Positions 1-7,221 of a stretch of 14,664 bases of DNA are shown in pieces. The translations under genes were made by a program, and so were the position numbers. Every line of letters begins with the position of its first letter. Positions within the stretch are counted from its first letter, which is position 1. The stretch lies in contig CAIXQV010000255.1 in NCBI GenBank assembly GCA_903921605.1, forward strand, positions 1 through 14,664, read 5' to 3'. The notes below the pieces were generated by a model. That model worked only from the letters and a program-made list of their open reading frames with translations. It made no database searches and was not told the origin of the DNA. This stretch comes from an uncultured Planctomycetaceae bacterium. Lineage in GTDB: Bacteria; Planctomycetota; Planctomycetia; Planctomycetales; Planctomycetaceae.

Positions 1-1134
1 CGTCTGGCGATTGCTCGCGCGATTGCTTCGGAGGCGGATGTCGTCTTCTACGATGAGCCGACTTCGGGACTTGATCACAAGACGGCATTGCAGGTTGCGG
101 AGTTTATTCGCGAAACTCAACGGAGTCATCGGCGAACATCAATCCTGATTACGCATGACTACGAGACGCTCAGCCGAATCGCGGATCGGATTATTCTGCT
201 GGATCACACTCAGAAGAAACTGGTTGAGCTTCCTCGAGAAGAATGGGGCAAGCTGCCTGAAGTTCTTGGACCACCGCCTGAAATGACGAATGACCTTGCG
301 AAGATTTCAATGGTCTCGCAGGCGGGCCGCGTTGTTCGGACGGCGATGGAAGAGTCCGGTCAGTTTGTGGAATCGGTAGTTGGCTTGCCCTGGTCATTGC
401 TGCCGCTATGGCGAAGCCGCAAGTGGGGTCTGCGATATACCGTCTACTATTTGAAGCTGGTCGCTGGTCCGTCGGCTTGTGTTTATGTGGCCGTCGCTGG
501 CATGATCCTGGGGTTTGTTGCTCAGGATTTTGTGTTTCGCTATTTGCCGTTTCGTCAGTTTACGGAACCCTTGCTGACCGAGAATCTGTTGCACGCAACC
601 GGCTTTTCTCTCTACCGCTTTCTGGTCCCGATTCTTGCCACCATTTTGATTGCCGCCAGGTCCGGGGCGGCAGTGGCTTCGGATGTAGGAAGCAAGGTTT
701 ATGGAAATCAACTGGATGCGATGAAGACCATCGGAATTGACCCCAACCGCTTACTTCGGACTCCTGTGCTGTACGCGTTTCTGATCGGAACACCGTTTCT
801 GGCGTTTCTCAGCTACGCGGTGGCTGCCGTGGCCGCTTCCTTTGCTTTTTTGATGACCCATGCGGAACTTGGAATTGGCTTCTGGGACTCTCATTTCCAC
901 CGCGAGCTGATCCTGCCGACGGGATTCCTTTACAAGGGCTCCTCCTGGCTTATCGCCAAGCTCTTGACGTGTGGACTTGGGATTGCGATTATTTCGTGGA
1001 GGTGTGCCGTAACGCCAAAACTCTCTGGCTCAGAAATCAGTCATGGGGTAACTCGAACAATTCTGTGGGCGACGCTGTTTGTGCTGTTTGTCCATTTCGG
1101 CTACTCGCTGTTCGAGTTTAAGCCTCAATCATGA
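1..1134 (+). CDS. Fused MlaF-like ATPase / MlaE-like permease of a lipid-trafficking ABC transporter (5' partial)
   Basis: The reading frame is open from base 1, so the gene begins before the window; 377 residues are visible. Residues 1-12 are the helix that follows the ABC signature. Walker B and the D-loop follow (VVFYDEPTSGLD, 14-25), then the H-loop histidine in ITHD (H52). With no stop or restart, the chain continues from about residue 104 into a membrane domain of the MlaE / DUF140 family. Its hallmark stretch runs from RSGAAVASDVGS (about 220-231) to QLDAMKTIGIDP (about 237-248), with several hydrophobic segments around it. In known Mla systems MlaF powers and MlaE forms the inner-membrane channel for phospholipid transfer between the membranes. 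Here the two are one polypeptide. Walker A and the signature itself lie outside the window. An MCE-domain (MlaD-like) partner would be expected nearby but is not in view. The family call is firm; the substrate is inferred. Confidence 0.9.
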   Translation, partial: RLAIARAIASEADVVFYDEPTSGLDHKTALQVAEFIRETQRSHRRTSILITHDYETLSRIADRIILLDHTQKKLVELPREEWGKLPEVLGPPPEMTNDLAKISMVSQAGRVVRTAMEESGQFVESVVGLPWSLLPLWRSRKWGLRYTVYYLKLVAGPSACVYVAVAGMILGFVAQDFVFRYLPFRQFTEPLLTENLLHATGFSLYRFLVPILATILIAARSGAAVASDVGSKVYGNQLDAMKTIGIDPNRLLRTPVLYAFLIGTPFLAFLSYAVAAVAASFAFLMTHAELGIGFWDSHFHRELILPTGFLYKGSSWLIAKLLTCGLGIAIISWRCAVTPKLSGSEISHGVTRTILWATLFVLFVHFGYSLFEFKPQS

Positions 1135-1335
1135 TCTCCCGGGACCCGGAATCCGCAGTTTCTGCGGGCTTTGAGTCTGTTTTGCTGGAGAGAATGCGAC
1201 ATTTGGCCGATCAGGCTGGAAATTTCTCGGGATCACGATTATCCTGCCCCGCTCGAATCACTTTGAGCGACGGCGCTCGCCCTGCGTTTGAGCGTTTTTT
1301 CCGCCTTTTGACACGTTTTTGACCTAGTTTACGCC
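1135..1335. other. Intergenic gap before rpsT
   Basis: No convincing gene is seen. A 63-codon frame (1131-1322, +) overlaps the upstream stop as ATGA, but it has no ribosome-binding site and no recognisable sequence. A TTGACA hexamer lies at 1308-1313, but no -10-like hexamer sits at a proper distance before the rpsT start, so no promoter is called. Confidence 0.5.
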
Positions 1336-1608
1336 ATGCCTAATTCAGCGTCTGCAGAAAAGTCACTTCGTCAGTCTCTTGTTCGCCGTGAGCGAAATCG
1401 CCATCAGCGCGGTGCCCTGCGAACTCGTATCAAGAAGTTCCGTACTTTTCTGGCTGAGAAGCCAACCCAGGAAGCGGCTGACAAGGAATTCGGCCTTGTT
1501 GTAAAGGCACTGGATCAGGCTGCTTCCAAGAAGCTGATTCACAAGAATGCGGCTTCCCGCACCAAGTCGCGTCTGGCCGCTCTCAAGCGAAAGACCTTCG
1601 TTGGTTGA
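1336..1608 (+). CDS. rpsT: 30S ribosomal protein bS20
   Basis: This 90-residue basic protein matches bS20 in length, charge and pattern. It starts MPNSASAEKSLRQS, has the arginine-rich helix RRERNRHQRGALRTRIKKF (about 17-35), and ends with the typical HKNAASRTKSRLAALKRK segment (about 69-86). bS20 binds 16S rRNA early in small-subunit assembly and is built as a helical bundle. The ATG at 1336 is the only sensible start, because the family begins with this kind of short lysine- and serine-rich tail. There is no Shine-Dalgarno match just upstream. A strong intrinsic terminator 33 bases after the stop shows the transcript ends here, separately from the following gene. Identity is near certain. 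Confidence 0.97.
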   Translation: MPNSASAEKSLRQSLVRRERNRHQRGALRTRIKKFRTFLAEKPTQEAADKEFGLVVKALDQAASKKLIHKNAASRTKSRLAALKRKTFVG

Positions 1609-1641
1609 TTGACGCTGGCTCAGCAAACTAAGACATTTCAG

Positions 1642-1675
1642 GGCTGCGATCTGATATCAGATCGCAGCCTTTTTT
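1642..1675 (+). terminator. Intrinsic terminator of rpsT, perfect 28-bp palindrome
   Basis: Bases 1642-1669 read the same on both strands, from GGCTGCGATCTG to CAGATCGCAGCC. The RNA would fold into a 12-bp stem closed by an AUAU tetraloop. It is followed directly by six T (1670-1675). It lies 33 bases beyond the rpsT stop, and the next gene starts at 1789. As DNA the site is symmetric, so a dimeric protein could also bind it, but the T run makes termination the simpler reading. Confidence 0.93.
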
Positions 1676-1776
1676 CATTCCAGCCCCTGGTGAGACATCT
1701 GTCAGATCCAGGTCAGGCAAAGGAATGCCCATCCCGCCTCCGCACGACATCACAAATAGCCCGCCTCTTTGCCAGC

Positions 1777-1780
1777 AGGA
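1777..1780 (+). promoter_or_regulatory. Ribosome binding site deciding the start of the PLP enzyme
   Basis: AGGA lies 8 bases before the ATG at 1789. It favours that start over the in-frame TTG at 1609, which has no such site and lies upstream of the rpsT terminator hairpin. Confidence 0.6.
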
Positions 1781-1788
1781 AATCGACG

Positions 1789-2916
1789 ATGACCTTTACG
1801 TTGCCAGTGATCTCATCATCAGAATTGTCGGAACTCCGCAGCCCGTCGATGGTGATCTTCAAGGAGCGATTGCTGTCCAATATGGATGGCATGCTGGCTA
1901 TGGCAAAGTCTCCATCGCGGCTAAGACCTCACTGCAAGACGCACAAGATGGAGCAGGTGATTCGTCTGTGGATCCAGCGAGGAGTAACGAAGCATAAGGC
2001 CGCCACGATCGCTGAATGTGAAATGCTGGCCAATGCCGGAGCCACAGATGTGTTGTTTGCCTACAATCCGGTGGGGCCAAATATTGCCCGCATCGTCGCA
2101 CTGGCGGCAAAGTTTCCGACGTGTGCGTTTTCAGTCACGAATGATCACGAGCGTCCTTTGCGAGAGTTGTCGGCAGCCGCTTCAGCGGCCGGTGTTGCGA
2201 TCGGAGTGATGCTCGACGTGAACGTCGGAATGGATCGGACCGGGATTACTCCTGAGACTCCCGGTGCAGTTGAACTATATGCGTTGACTGCGAGATTGCC
2301 GGGCCTTCGACCGGCCGGATTTCATGTTTACGATGGTCATCAGCGACAACTTAACCTGGAAGAGCGGAAAACCGCGGTGGCTCAGCAATGGCCACGAGTA
2401 ACTGAGTTGCGTTCAAAGTGCGAGGTCGCTGGTGCCAAAGTTCCAGCGCTGGCCTGCGGAGGAACTCCGACGTTTCCCTGCTATGCCGCAATGTCAGATC
2501 CATCAATTGAGCTGTGTCCGGGGACCTGCGTCTTTCACGATGCTGGCTATGGGACTAATTTCCCGGACCTGCCATTCCTTCCCGCTGCAGCGATTGTTAC
2601 GCGCGTGATCAGTCGACCGGCTGTAGATCGAGTGACCCTGGATATTGGAAACAAGGCTGTCGCAGCTGATCCACCGCGAGGATCACGCATGTTTATTCCT
2701 GAGCTTCCGACGGCTGTGCAGGAGATTCACAGCGAAGAGCATATGGGATTAGTGACTCCCGATGCCGATCGTTTTCAGCCGGGTGATGTGATGCTGGCGA
2801 TCCCGATGCACGTCTGCCCCACCAGTGCGTTGTATGACAAGGTCGCTGTGATTGAGAATGGTGGTGTCGCCGAGTACTGGGACGTAACCAGCCGCAATCG
2901 CAAACTCACGATTTGA
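1789..2916 (+). CDS. PLP-dependent D-threonine aldolase / D-serine dehydratase-like enzyme
   Basis: A 375-residue protein with an alanine-racemase-type PLP barrel followed by a D-serine-dehydratase-like C-terminal domain. The PLP lysine should be K50 in RPHCKTHK, the pattern of D-threonine aldolases and eukaryotic-type D-serine dehydratases. Near the end, HVC (H341, C343) matches the metal-ligand pair (His-x-Cys) of that family, so a divalent metal is likely needed. Such enzymes cleave D-threonine-like beta-hydroxy amino acids to glycine plus an aldehyde, or dehydrate D-serine; the sequence does not tell which. The start is the ATG at 1789, with AGGA at 1777-1780 eight bases upstream. The frame is open back to a TTG at 1609, but that would translate through the rpsT terminator. 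It is convergent with the CBS gene, with an 18-base gap. Confidence 0.88.
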   Translation: MTFTLPVISSSELSELRSPSMVIFKERLLSNMDGMLAMAKSPSRLRPHCKTHKMEQVIRLWIQRGVTKHKAATIAECEMLANAGATDVLFAYNPVGPNIARIVALAAKFPTCAFSVTNDHERPLRELSAAASAAGVAIGVMLDVNVGMDRTGITPETPGAVELYALTARLPGLRPAGFHVYDGHQRQLNLEERKTAVAQQWPRVTELRSKCEVAGAKVPALACGGTPTFPCYAAMSDPSIELCPGTCVFHDAGYGTNFPDLPFLPAAAIVTRVISRPAVDRVTLDIGNKAVAADPPRGSRMFIPELPTAVQEIHSEEHMGLVTPDADRFQPGDVMLAIPMHVCPTSALYDKVAVIENGGVAEYWDVTSRNRKLTI

Positions 2917-2934
2917 GGATGGTATTCCGTCGAA

Positions 2935-3546
2935 CTACAATCGGTCTTCGGCTTCCCAGAGAACTCGTCGTGCGGCATCGCCGCTTAGAAAGTGGGGCTT
3001 CTGGGCGGGCTTGGCTTCAGAACGATTTGTCTCGGCTGTATGTGTGATGCGGGTCGACATAGATTTCTGAAATGGCGGTCGAATCTGTGTAGCGACTGTC
3101 TTTGCATGGACGGAGTCTGACGCTGCTGATTCCGCGGCAGCCGACATGGCTGCTTCTGCCTGGCGATTCAACAGATTGCCGATGACATCGCGTCGCATCA
3201 GCAAGCCACACACAATGCCGGCCTGATCGATAACAGGGAGGGCTGTGTTGGCTGACGAGCGAAACAACGGCAGCACAGTTGAAAGACACGCATCAAGGCG
3301 AATCGATTCCGCGTGGCGACAGATGATAGATTGAATCGTCGCGTTGGCTTCGGGATTTGTCATCAGTGCGCGGACGACGCTGCTTTCGCAGACAACGCCA
3401 GAGAATCGACCGTCAGTATCTATGACGGCCATCATATCGCAGTCGCTGATAATCAGACGTTCTGCGACTTGTCGAAGAGTCGCTGTTTCCGGAACGACAT
3501 GACCATGTCTAATCCGCATAAGATCCTGAACCAGACGCTGTTGCAC
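2935..3546 (-). CDS. CBS-domain-pair (Bateman module) protein
   Basis: A 203-residue soluble protein. Residues about 3-62 form the first CBS domain (DLMRIRHGHVVPETATLRQV ... MMAVIDTDGRFSGVV) and about 70-128 the second, ending in CGLLMRRDVIGNLL. CBS pairs usually bind adenine nucleotides and regulate a partner. No enzymatic or channel domain is fused here, so it is either a free-standing sensor or acts on an unlinked protein. Residues 129-203 are Ala/Ser-rich and then basic, look disordered, and have no recognised fold. The start is GTG at 3546. On the minus strand AGGAG lies 7 bases upstream (3558-3554), which decides it; a nearby ATG at 3553 is out of frame and soon stops. The gene is divergent from the DUF1549 gene. 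Ligand and partner are unknown. Confidence 0.87.
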   Translation of the reverse strand: MQQRLVQDLMRIRHGHVVPETATLRQVAERLIISDCDMMAVIDTDGRFSGVVCESSVVRALMTNPEANATIQSIICRHAESIRLDACLSTVLPLFRSSANTALPVIDQAGIVCGLLMRRDVIGNLLNRQAEAAMSAAAESAASDSVHAKTVATQIRPPFQKSMSTRITHTAETNRSEAKPAQKPHFLSGDAARRVLWEAEDRL

Positions 3547-3553
3547 AGTCCAT

Positions 3554-3558
3554 CTCCT
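3554..3558 (-). promoter_or_regulatory. Shine-Dalgarno site of the CBS gene, selecting a GTG start
   Basis: On the minus strand the sequence AGGAG is followed by 7 bases and then GTG. It is one of the best ribosome-binding sites in the window and supports GTG over the out-of-frame ATG at 3553. Confidence 0.65.
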
Positions 3559-4031
3559 GAGCTGGGGAAAGCGATAAACGCGGGATGCGTTTCACTGGCG
3601 TGAATCAGGAAGGAATCTGATCAAGCCTGCGGAGTCACGGAGTGTGGCTCATTGAAATCCTGGTTCACCGATTTTGTGGGCGAGGCAAAAAGTCAACAAT
3701 CTGATTTGATTGGACTTTAATGTCGTTTCGACCTGACTGTTTGTGTCGATCGTATTGGTTGGTCCGGGTGTGAGATCTGTTGAAGTGGAGATGAAGTCGC
3801 TTTCCAGTCCGGGAATGAAAGGCGATTCGCTTGCCGACAGGTTCAGATCATTGTGCGGCGATTGGATTGAGTATCCGGCTGGACATTTAGTCGCTCTTTC
3901 TCAGAATGGTGGTTTTGCATTTGCTGATTTCCCCTGACGACAGCGCGATCAGACTGGCCGTCTGGTGTTTCGCAGATTTTTCGTCGATGTCTGTTCCTCA
4001 GAAAACGCCGGATCAATCGGGATCACAAATC
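3559..4031. other. Divergent intergenic region between the CBS gene and the DUF1549/1553 gene
   Basis: About 470 bases. It should hold promoters for both flanking genes. I see one sigma70-like candidate toward the right gene (listed separately). A 64-codon frame at 3743-3937 (+, GTG start) has no recognisable product or ribosome-binding site and is not called. The frame of the DUF1549 gene is open back to 3906, so the exact left edge of that gene is uncertain. Confidence 0.6.
3693..3721 (+). promoter_or_regulatory. Candidate sigma70-type promoter upstream of the DUF1549/1553 gene
   Basis: TCAACA at 3693-3698 matches the -35 consensus at 4 of 6 positions. TTTAAT at 3716-3721 matches the -10 consensus at 5 of 6, with a 17-base spacer. 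If used, it gives a leader of about 300 bases before the ATG at 4032. Promoter rules in planctomycetes are not well fixed, so this is tentative. Confidence 0.3.
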
Positions 4032-6341
4032 ATGTTGCGGACATCACCAATCTCTCGTGCTTGGCCAAAGAATCTTCTCGGTCAATTGATGGCCGGGCTT
4101 CTTTTAGTCACGCATGGAATGCATGTCTGTGCTCAGGATGTGAATCCGGCATCCGATACGACGCATCGCAATCCTCCGTCCTTTCGCAACGAAGTGATGG
4201 CTGTGCTGTCTCGGTCCGGCTGTAACCTTGGTACTTGCCACGGGAATCAGAATGGTAAAGGCGGTTTGAAGATTTCACTTCGAGGACAGGATCCGGAGAC
4301 CGACTTTATTACGCTGACTCGCCAATTGGCCGGGCGCCGAGCGAATGCAATGATTCCGGACGAAAGCCTGCTGTTGCAGAAACCGGCGATGCTGGTTCCG
4401 CATGAAGGAGGCCGGCGTTTCAGTCCGGCGTCAGCCGAGTATCGACTGCTGCGTGATTGGATAGCAGCCGGTATGCCCAACGACCGTGGCGATGTTCCGG
4501 TCCTGCAACAACTGGAGGTGACACCGAACATGGTCACGCTTCAGGCTCCGGATCAGTCGATCACTCTGAAAGCAGTCGCTACTTTCTCGGATCAGTCACG
4601 TCGAGATGTGACTGGACTTGCCGTTCTTGAATCGTCCGATCCGACCGTGCAAATTTCTTCTGGCGGGGTCGTACAGTTCGCCACATCGGACTTCTCTCGC
4701 AGAACAAGCATCACGGTCCGCTATCTGAATCAGCAGACGGTGTCACGCGTGGAGTCCGTACCGAGTCGCCCCGAGTTTCATTTCAAAGCACCAGAGTCTG
4801 CGAGTTTTGTCGACGATCTTGTATTTGCTCAATTGCGACGGCTGAAGATTAATCCTGCGAATGTCTGTGACGACACGACTTTTCTCCGCCGAGCCTATCT
4901 GGATGTGACTGGACTGCTTCCACCTTCGCAGAAGGCTCGAGATTTCCTTGCTTCACAGGTTCCAAATAAACGATCCGTTTTGATCGATGAGTTGTTGGCA
5001 TCTGCGGAGTACGTCGACTTTCAGACTCTCCGCTGGGCCGATTTGCTCCGCGTGGAGGACAAGACACTCGATGCCAAAGGCGTCGAAGTTTTCACTCACT
5101 GGATTCGAGAAAGCGTTGTTTCTGACAAGCCACTGAACCAGTTCACCGCTGAGATAATCGGGGCTCGCGGCAGCACATACACAGAAGCTCCGAGTAACTT
5201 TTATCGAGCGCTGCGAACGCCTGAAGAGCGCGCAGAATCTGCTGCGCAGGTATTCCTCGGGATTCGTCTGCAATGCGCGAAGTGTCATAATCATCCGTTC
5301 GACCGCTGGACGCAGGATGACTATTACGGCTGGACGAACTTCTTTGCCCGAGTGGACTACAAGATTGTCGAAAACAAGCGTCGTGATGAAAACGACAAGC
5401 ACGAATTCAACGGTGAGCAGATCGTGCTGATGAAAGATCAGGGCGAGGTGAAGAACCCGACGACTGGAAAGGTTGTGAGTCCTCGTTTTCTGGGTGACGT
5501 CAGCGTGTTGACAACGGACTCACAGCAGGCAGACGAAGATCGACTGCAACAACTTGTGATCTGGTTAAGTGCTCCTGAGAATCAGCGGTTCGCCGCAACA
5601 CAGGCTAACCGCATCTGGTTTCAATTGATGGGCGTTGGCATTGTGGATCCCATCGATGATTTTCGCGCGACGAACCCGGCCTCAAATCCTGAACTTCTGG
5701 ATGCGCTGCGTCTGGAATTTGTGAAGTCCAATTATAGCGTCCGGCACCTGATGCGATTGATCCTCAATTCGCGGACGTATCAGCTTTCGACTGAAGAGAA
5801 CGACACGAACCGTGCGGATGAGACGATGTTTTCTCATACGGTGCCTCGGCGGCTGACGGCTGAGCAGACTCTGGATGCCGTGGCTCAGGTCTTACAAGTG
5901 CCGGCCCAGTTCGGCGGCCATCCGAGAGGGACTCGTGCCGTGCAGATGACCGGTGTTCGCAACGGAGGCAATCGGTTTAGTAAGCCGGAGAATGGGGATC
6001 GGTTCCTTGCGTTGTTCGGTAAGCCCAGCCGCCTCCAAACGTGCGAGTGTGAACGGACTGGTGAAACGACTCTGGCTCAGACGATGGAAATGGTTAGCGG
6101 AGAACTGGTTGCGGAACTGCTGCGGGACGACCAGAACAGCGTAGCTCAGGCACTGAATAGTGATTTAAGCAATGACGAGTTTGTATCGCAGTTGTACTGG
6201 TCAGCGTTGTCTCGACCACCGTTAGAGGAGGAGAAGAATGCTGTTCGTACGTGGATTGATTCACGCTCCAATCGCCGCACTGCGTTACAGGATGTTGCGT
6301 GGGCTGTATTGAATTCCAACGAGTTTTTGCTTCGTCGGTGA
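4032..6341 (+). CDS. Exported PSCyt1 / Ig-like / DUF1549 / DUF1553 protein
   Basis: A 769-residue protein of a multidomain type characteristic of planctomycetes. Residues 1 to about 35 look like a signal peptide: basic start, hydrophobic LLGQLMAGLLLV, likely cleavage after VCA. A cytochrome-like segment has CNLGTCHG (C64, C69, H70), a CX4CH variant, followed by GGLKISLRGQDP. About 165-216 resembles a bacterial Ig-like (Big2) fold. DUF1549 covers about 259-444 and contains a canonical CAKCH (C415, C418, H419) then NHPFD. DUF1553 covers about 480-750, with RFAATQANRIWFQLMG and a late FGKPSRLQTCECER stretch. The biochemical role is unknown; covalent haem at one or both motifs is possible. The start at 4032 was chosen for the signal peptide; ATG codons at 3987 and 3906 are also in frame, and none has a good ribosome-binding site. 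Confidence 0.9.
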   Translation: MLRTSPISRAWPKNLLGQLMAGLLLVTHGMHVCAQDVNPASDTTHRNPPSFRNEVMAVLSRSGCNLGTCHGNQNGKGGLKISLRGQDPETDFITLTRQLAGRRANAMIPDESLLLQKPAMLVPHEGGRRFSPASAEYRLLRDWIAAGMPNDRGDVPVLQQLEVTPNMVTLQAPDQSITLKAVATFSDQSRRDVTGLAVLESSDPTVQISSGGVVQFATSDFSRRTSITVRYLNQQTVSRVESVPSRPEFHFKAPESASFVDDLVFAQLRRLKINPANVCDDTTFLRRAYLDVTGLLPPSQKARDFLASQVPNKRSVLIDELLASAEYVDFQTLRWADLLRVEDKTLDAKGVEVFTHWIRESVVSDKPLNQFTAEIIGARGSTYTEAPSNFYRALRTPEERAESAAQVFLGIRLQCAKCHNHPFDRWTQDDYYGWTNFFARVDYKIVENKRRDENDKHEFNGEQIVLMKDQGEVKNPTTGKVVSPRFLGDVSVLTTDSQQADEDRLQQLVIWLSAPENQRFAATQANRIWFQLMGVGIVDPIDDFRATNPASNPELLDALRLEFVKSNYSVRHLMRLILNSRTYQLSTEENDTNRADETMFSHTVPRRLTAEQTLDAVAQVLQVPAQFGGHPRGTRAVQMTGVRNGGNRFSKPENGDRFLALFGKPSRLQTCECERTGETTLAQTMEMVSGELVAELLRDDQNSVAQALNSDLSNDEFVSQLYWSALSRPPLEEEKNAVRTWIDSRSNRRTALQDVAWAVLNSNEFLLRR

Positions 6342-6454
6342 GGGGCCGTTTATTCATGAAAGACTGATGAGCGGACACGAATCGGCAGTTCGATTACAGT
6401 GTTTGGCATCCGTTAGTAACTGTGCTCCTCCGTACGGCACTTAGAAAAGTCACT

Positions 6455-6460
6455 GGAAGG
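6455..6460 (+). promoter_or_regulatory. Ribosome binding site deciding the SDR start
   Basis: GGAAGG lies six bases before the ATG at 6467. It supports this start over the in-frame GTG at 6422. Confidence 0.6.
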
Positions 6461-6466
6461 TTCTTT

Positions 6467-7171
6467 ATGGCACCGGTCGCAGACACCAAACGCACGATCG
6501 TGATCACCGGAGTTTCACGCGGCCTTGGGAAGGCACTTGCGACGGGCTTTGCAGAACAGGGCCATACCGTCATTGGGTGTGCTCGTGGTGCGGATGAACT
6601 GGAACGTCTGAGCAAAGCCCTGGGGCCGAAGCACAGTTTTTCAGTCCTTGATGTCACTTCCGATGAACATGTAGAGGCCTGGGCCAAGCAAGTGCTTGCG
6701 AATTTCGGGCCGCCGGATTTGTTGATTAATAATGCCGCCATTATCAATCATAATGAGAAGCTGTGGAACATTTCTGCGGCAGAGTTTGATCTGTTGATGG
6801 CCGTGAATGTGAATGGGACGGCGAATGTGGTTCGTCATTTTGTCCCGGCGATGGTGGCCGCCCGCAAAGGAGTGATCGTCAACTTCAGCTCCGGCTGGGG
6901 ACGTTCGGTTTCGGCCGAGGTCGCTCCGTATTGCGCGACCAAGTGGGCGATTGAGGGACTCACTCAGGCTTTGGCCGCCGAGCTCCCCGACGGAATGTGC
7001 GCGGTGCCGCTGAATCCGGGAATCATCAATACCGAGATGCTGCAAAGTTGTTTTGCATCAGGCGCGGAGATGTATCCGAAACCAGCCGAGTGGGCTCGGG
7101 AAGCCGTGCCGTTTATCCTGAGCCTCAGCGCGAGACATAACGGCCAGCCGGTCACTGTGCCCGGCGGCTGA
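6467..7171 (+). CDS. Short-chain dehydrogenase/reductase (SDR)
   Basis: A 234-residue classical SDR with a Rossmann fold. The nucleotide-binding glycine motif is TGVSRGLG (14-21), followed by an acidic LDVT (D62) for the adenine ring and NNAA (88-91). The catalytic set is an Asn near 114, Ser141 or Ser142 in NFSSGWG, and Y155/K159 in YCATK. It should reduce or oxidise a carbonyl/alcohol with NAD(P)H; the substrate cannot be read from the sequence. An Arg at 18 in the glycine motif slightly favours NADP(H). The start at 6467 is supported by GGAAGG at 6455-6460, six bases upstream. The frame is open back to a GTG at 6422 without such a site. It lies 125 bases after the DUF1549/1553 gene and is convergent with the aldo/keto reductase, with a 50-base gap. 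Confidence 0.93.
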   Translation: MAPVADTKRTIVITGVSRGLGKALATGFAEQGHTVIGCARGADELERLSKALGPKHSFSVLDVTSDEHVEAWAKQVLANFGPPDLLINNAAIINHNEKLWNISAAEFDLLMAVNVNGTANVVRHFVPAMVAARKGVIVNFSSGWGRSVSAEVAPYCATKWAIEGLTQALAAELPDGMCAVPLNPGIINTEMLQSCFASGAEMYPKPAEWAREAVPFILSLSARHNGQPVTVPGG

Positions 7172-7221
7172 AGAGGTTCCCGCAACGAAATGTCTGGTGA
7201 TCGACTGAGGGCTATAATGTC

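Noticed and set aside
1308..1313. TTGACA as a -35 box for rpsT
   Set aside because: The region 16-18 bases downstream (about 1330-1336) is not -10-like and already reaches the start codon.
1131..1322. A 63-codon frame overlapping the ABC gene stop as ATGA, which could look translationally coupled
   Set aside because: No ribosome-binding site, no recognisable sequence and no sign of a membrane or folded domain; most likely chance in the gap before rpsT.
1609..1788. N-terminal extension of the PLP enzyme back to a TTG at 1609
   Set aside because: It would be translated through the rpsT terminator, and the ATG at 1789 has a good ribosome-binding site and the family's usual N-terminus.
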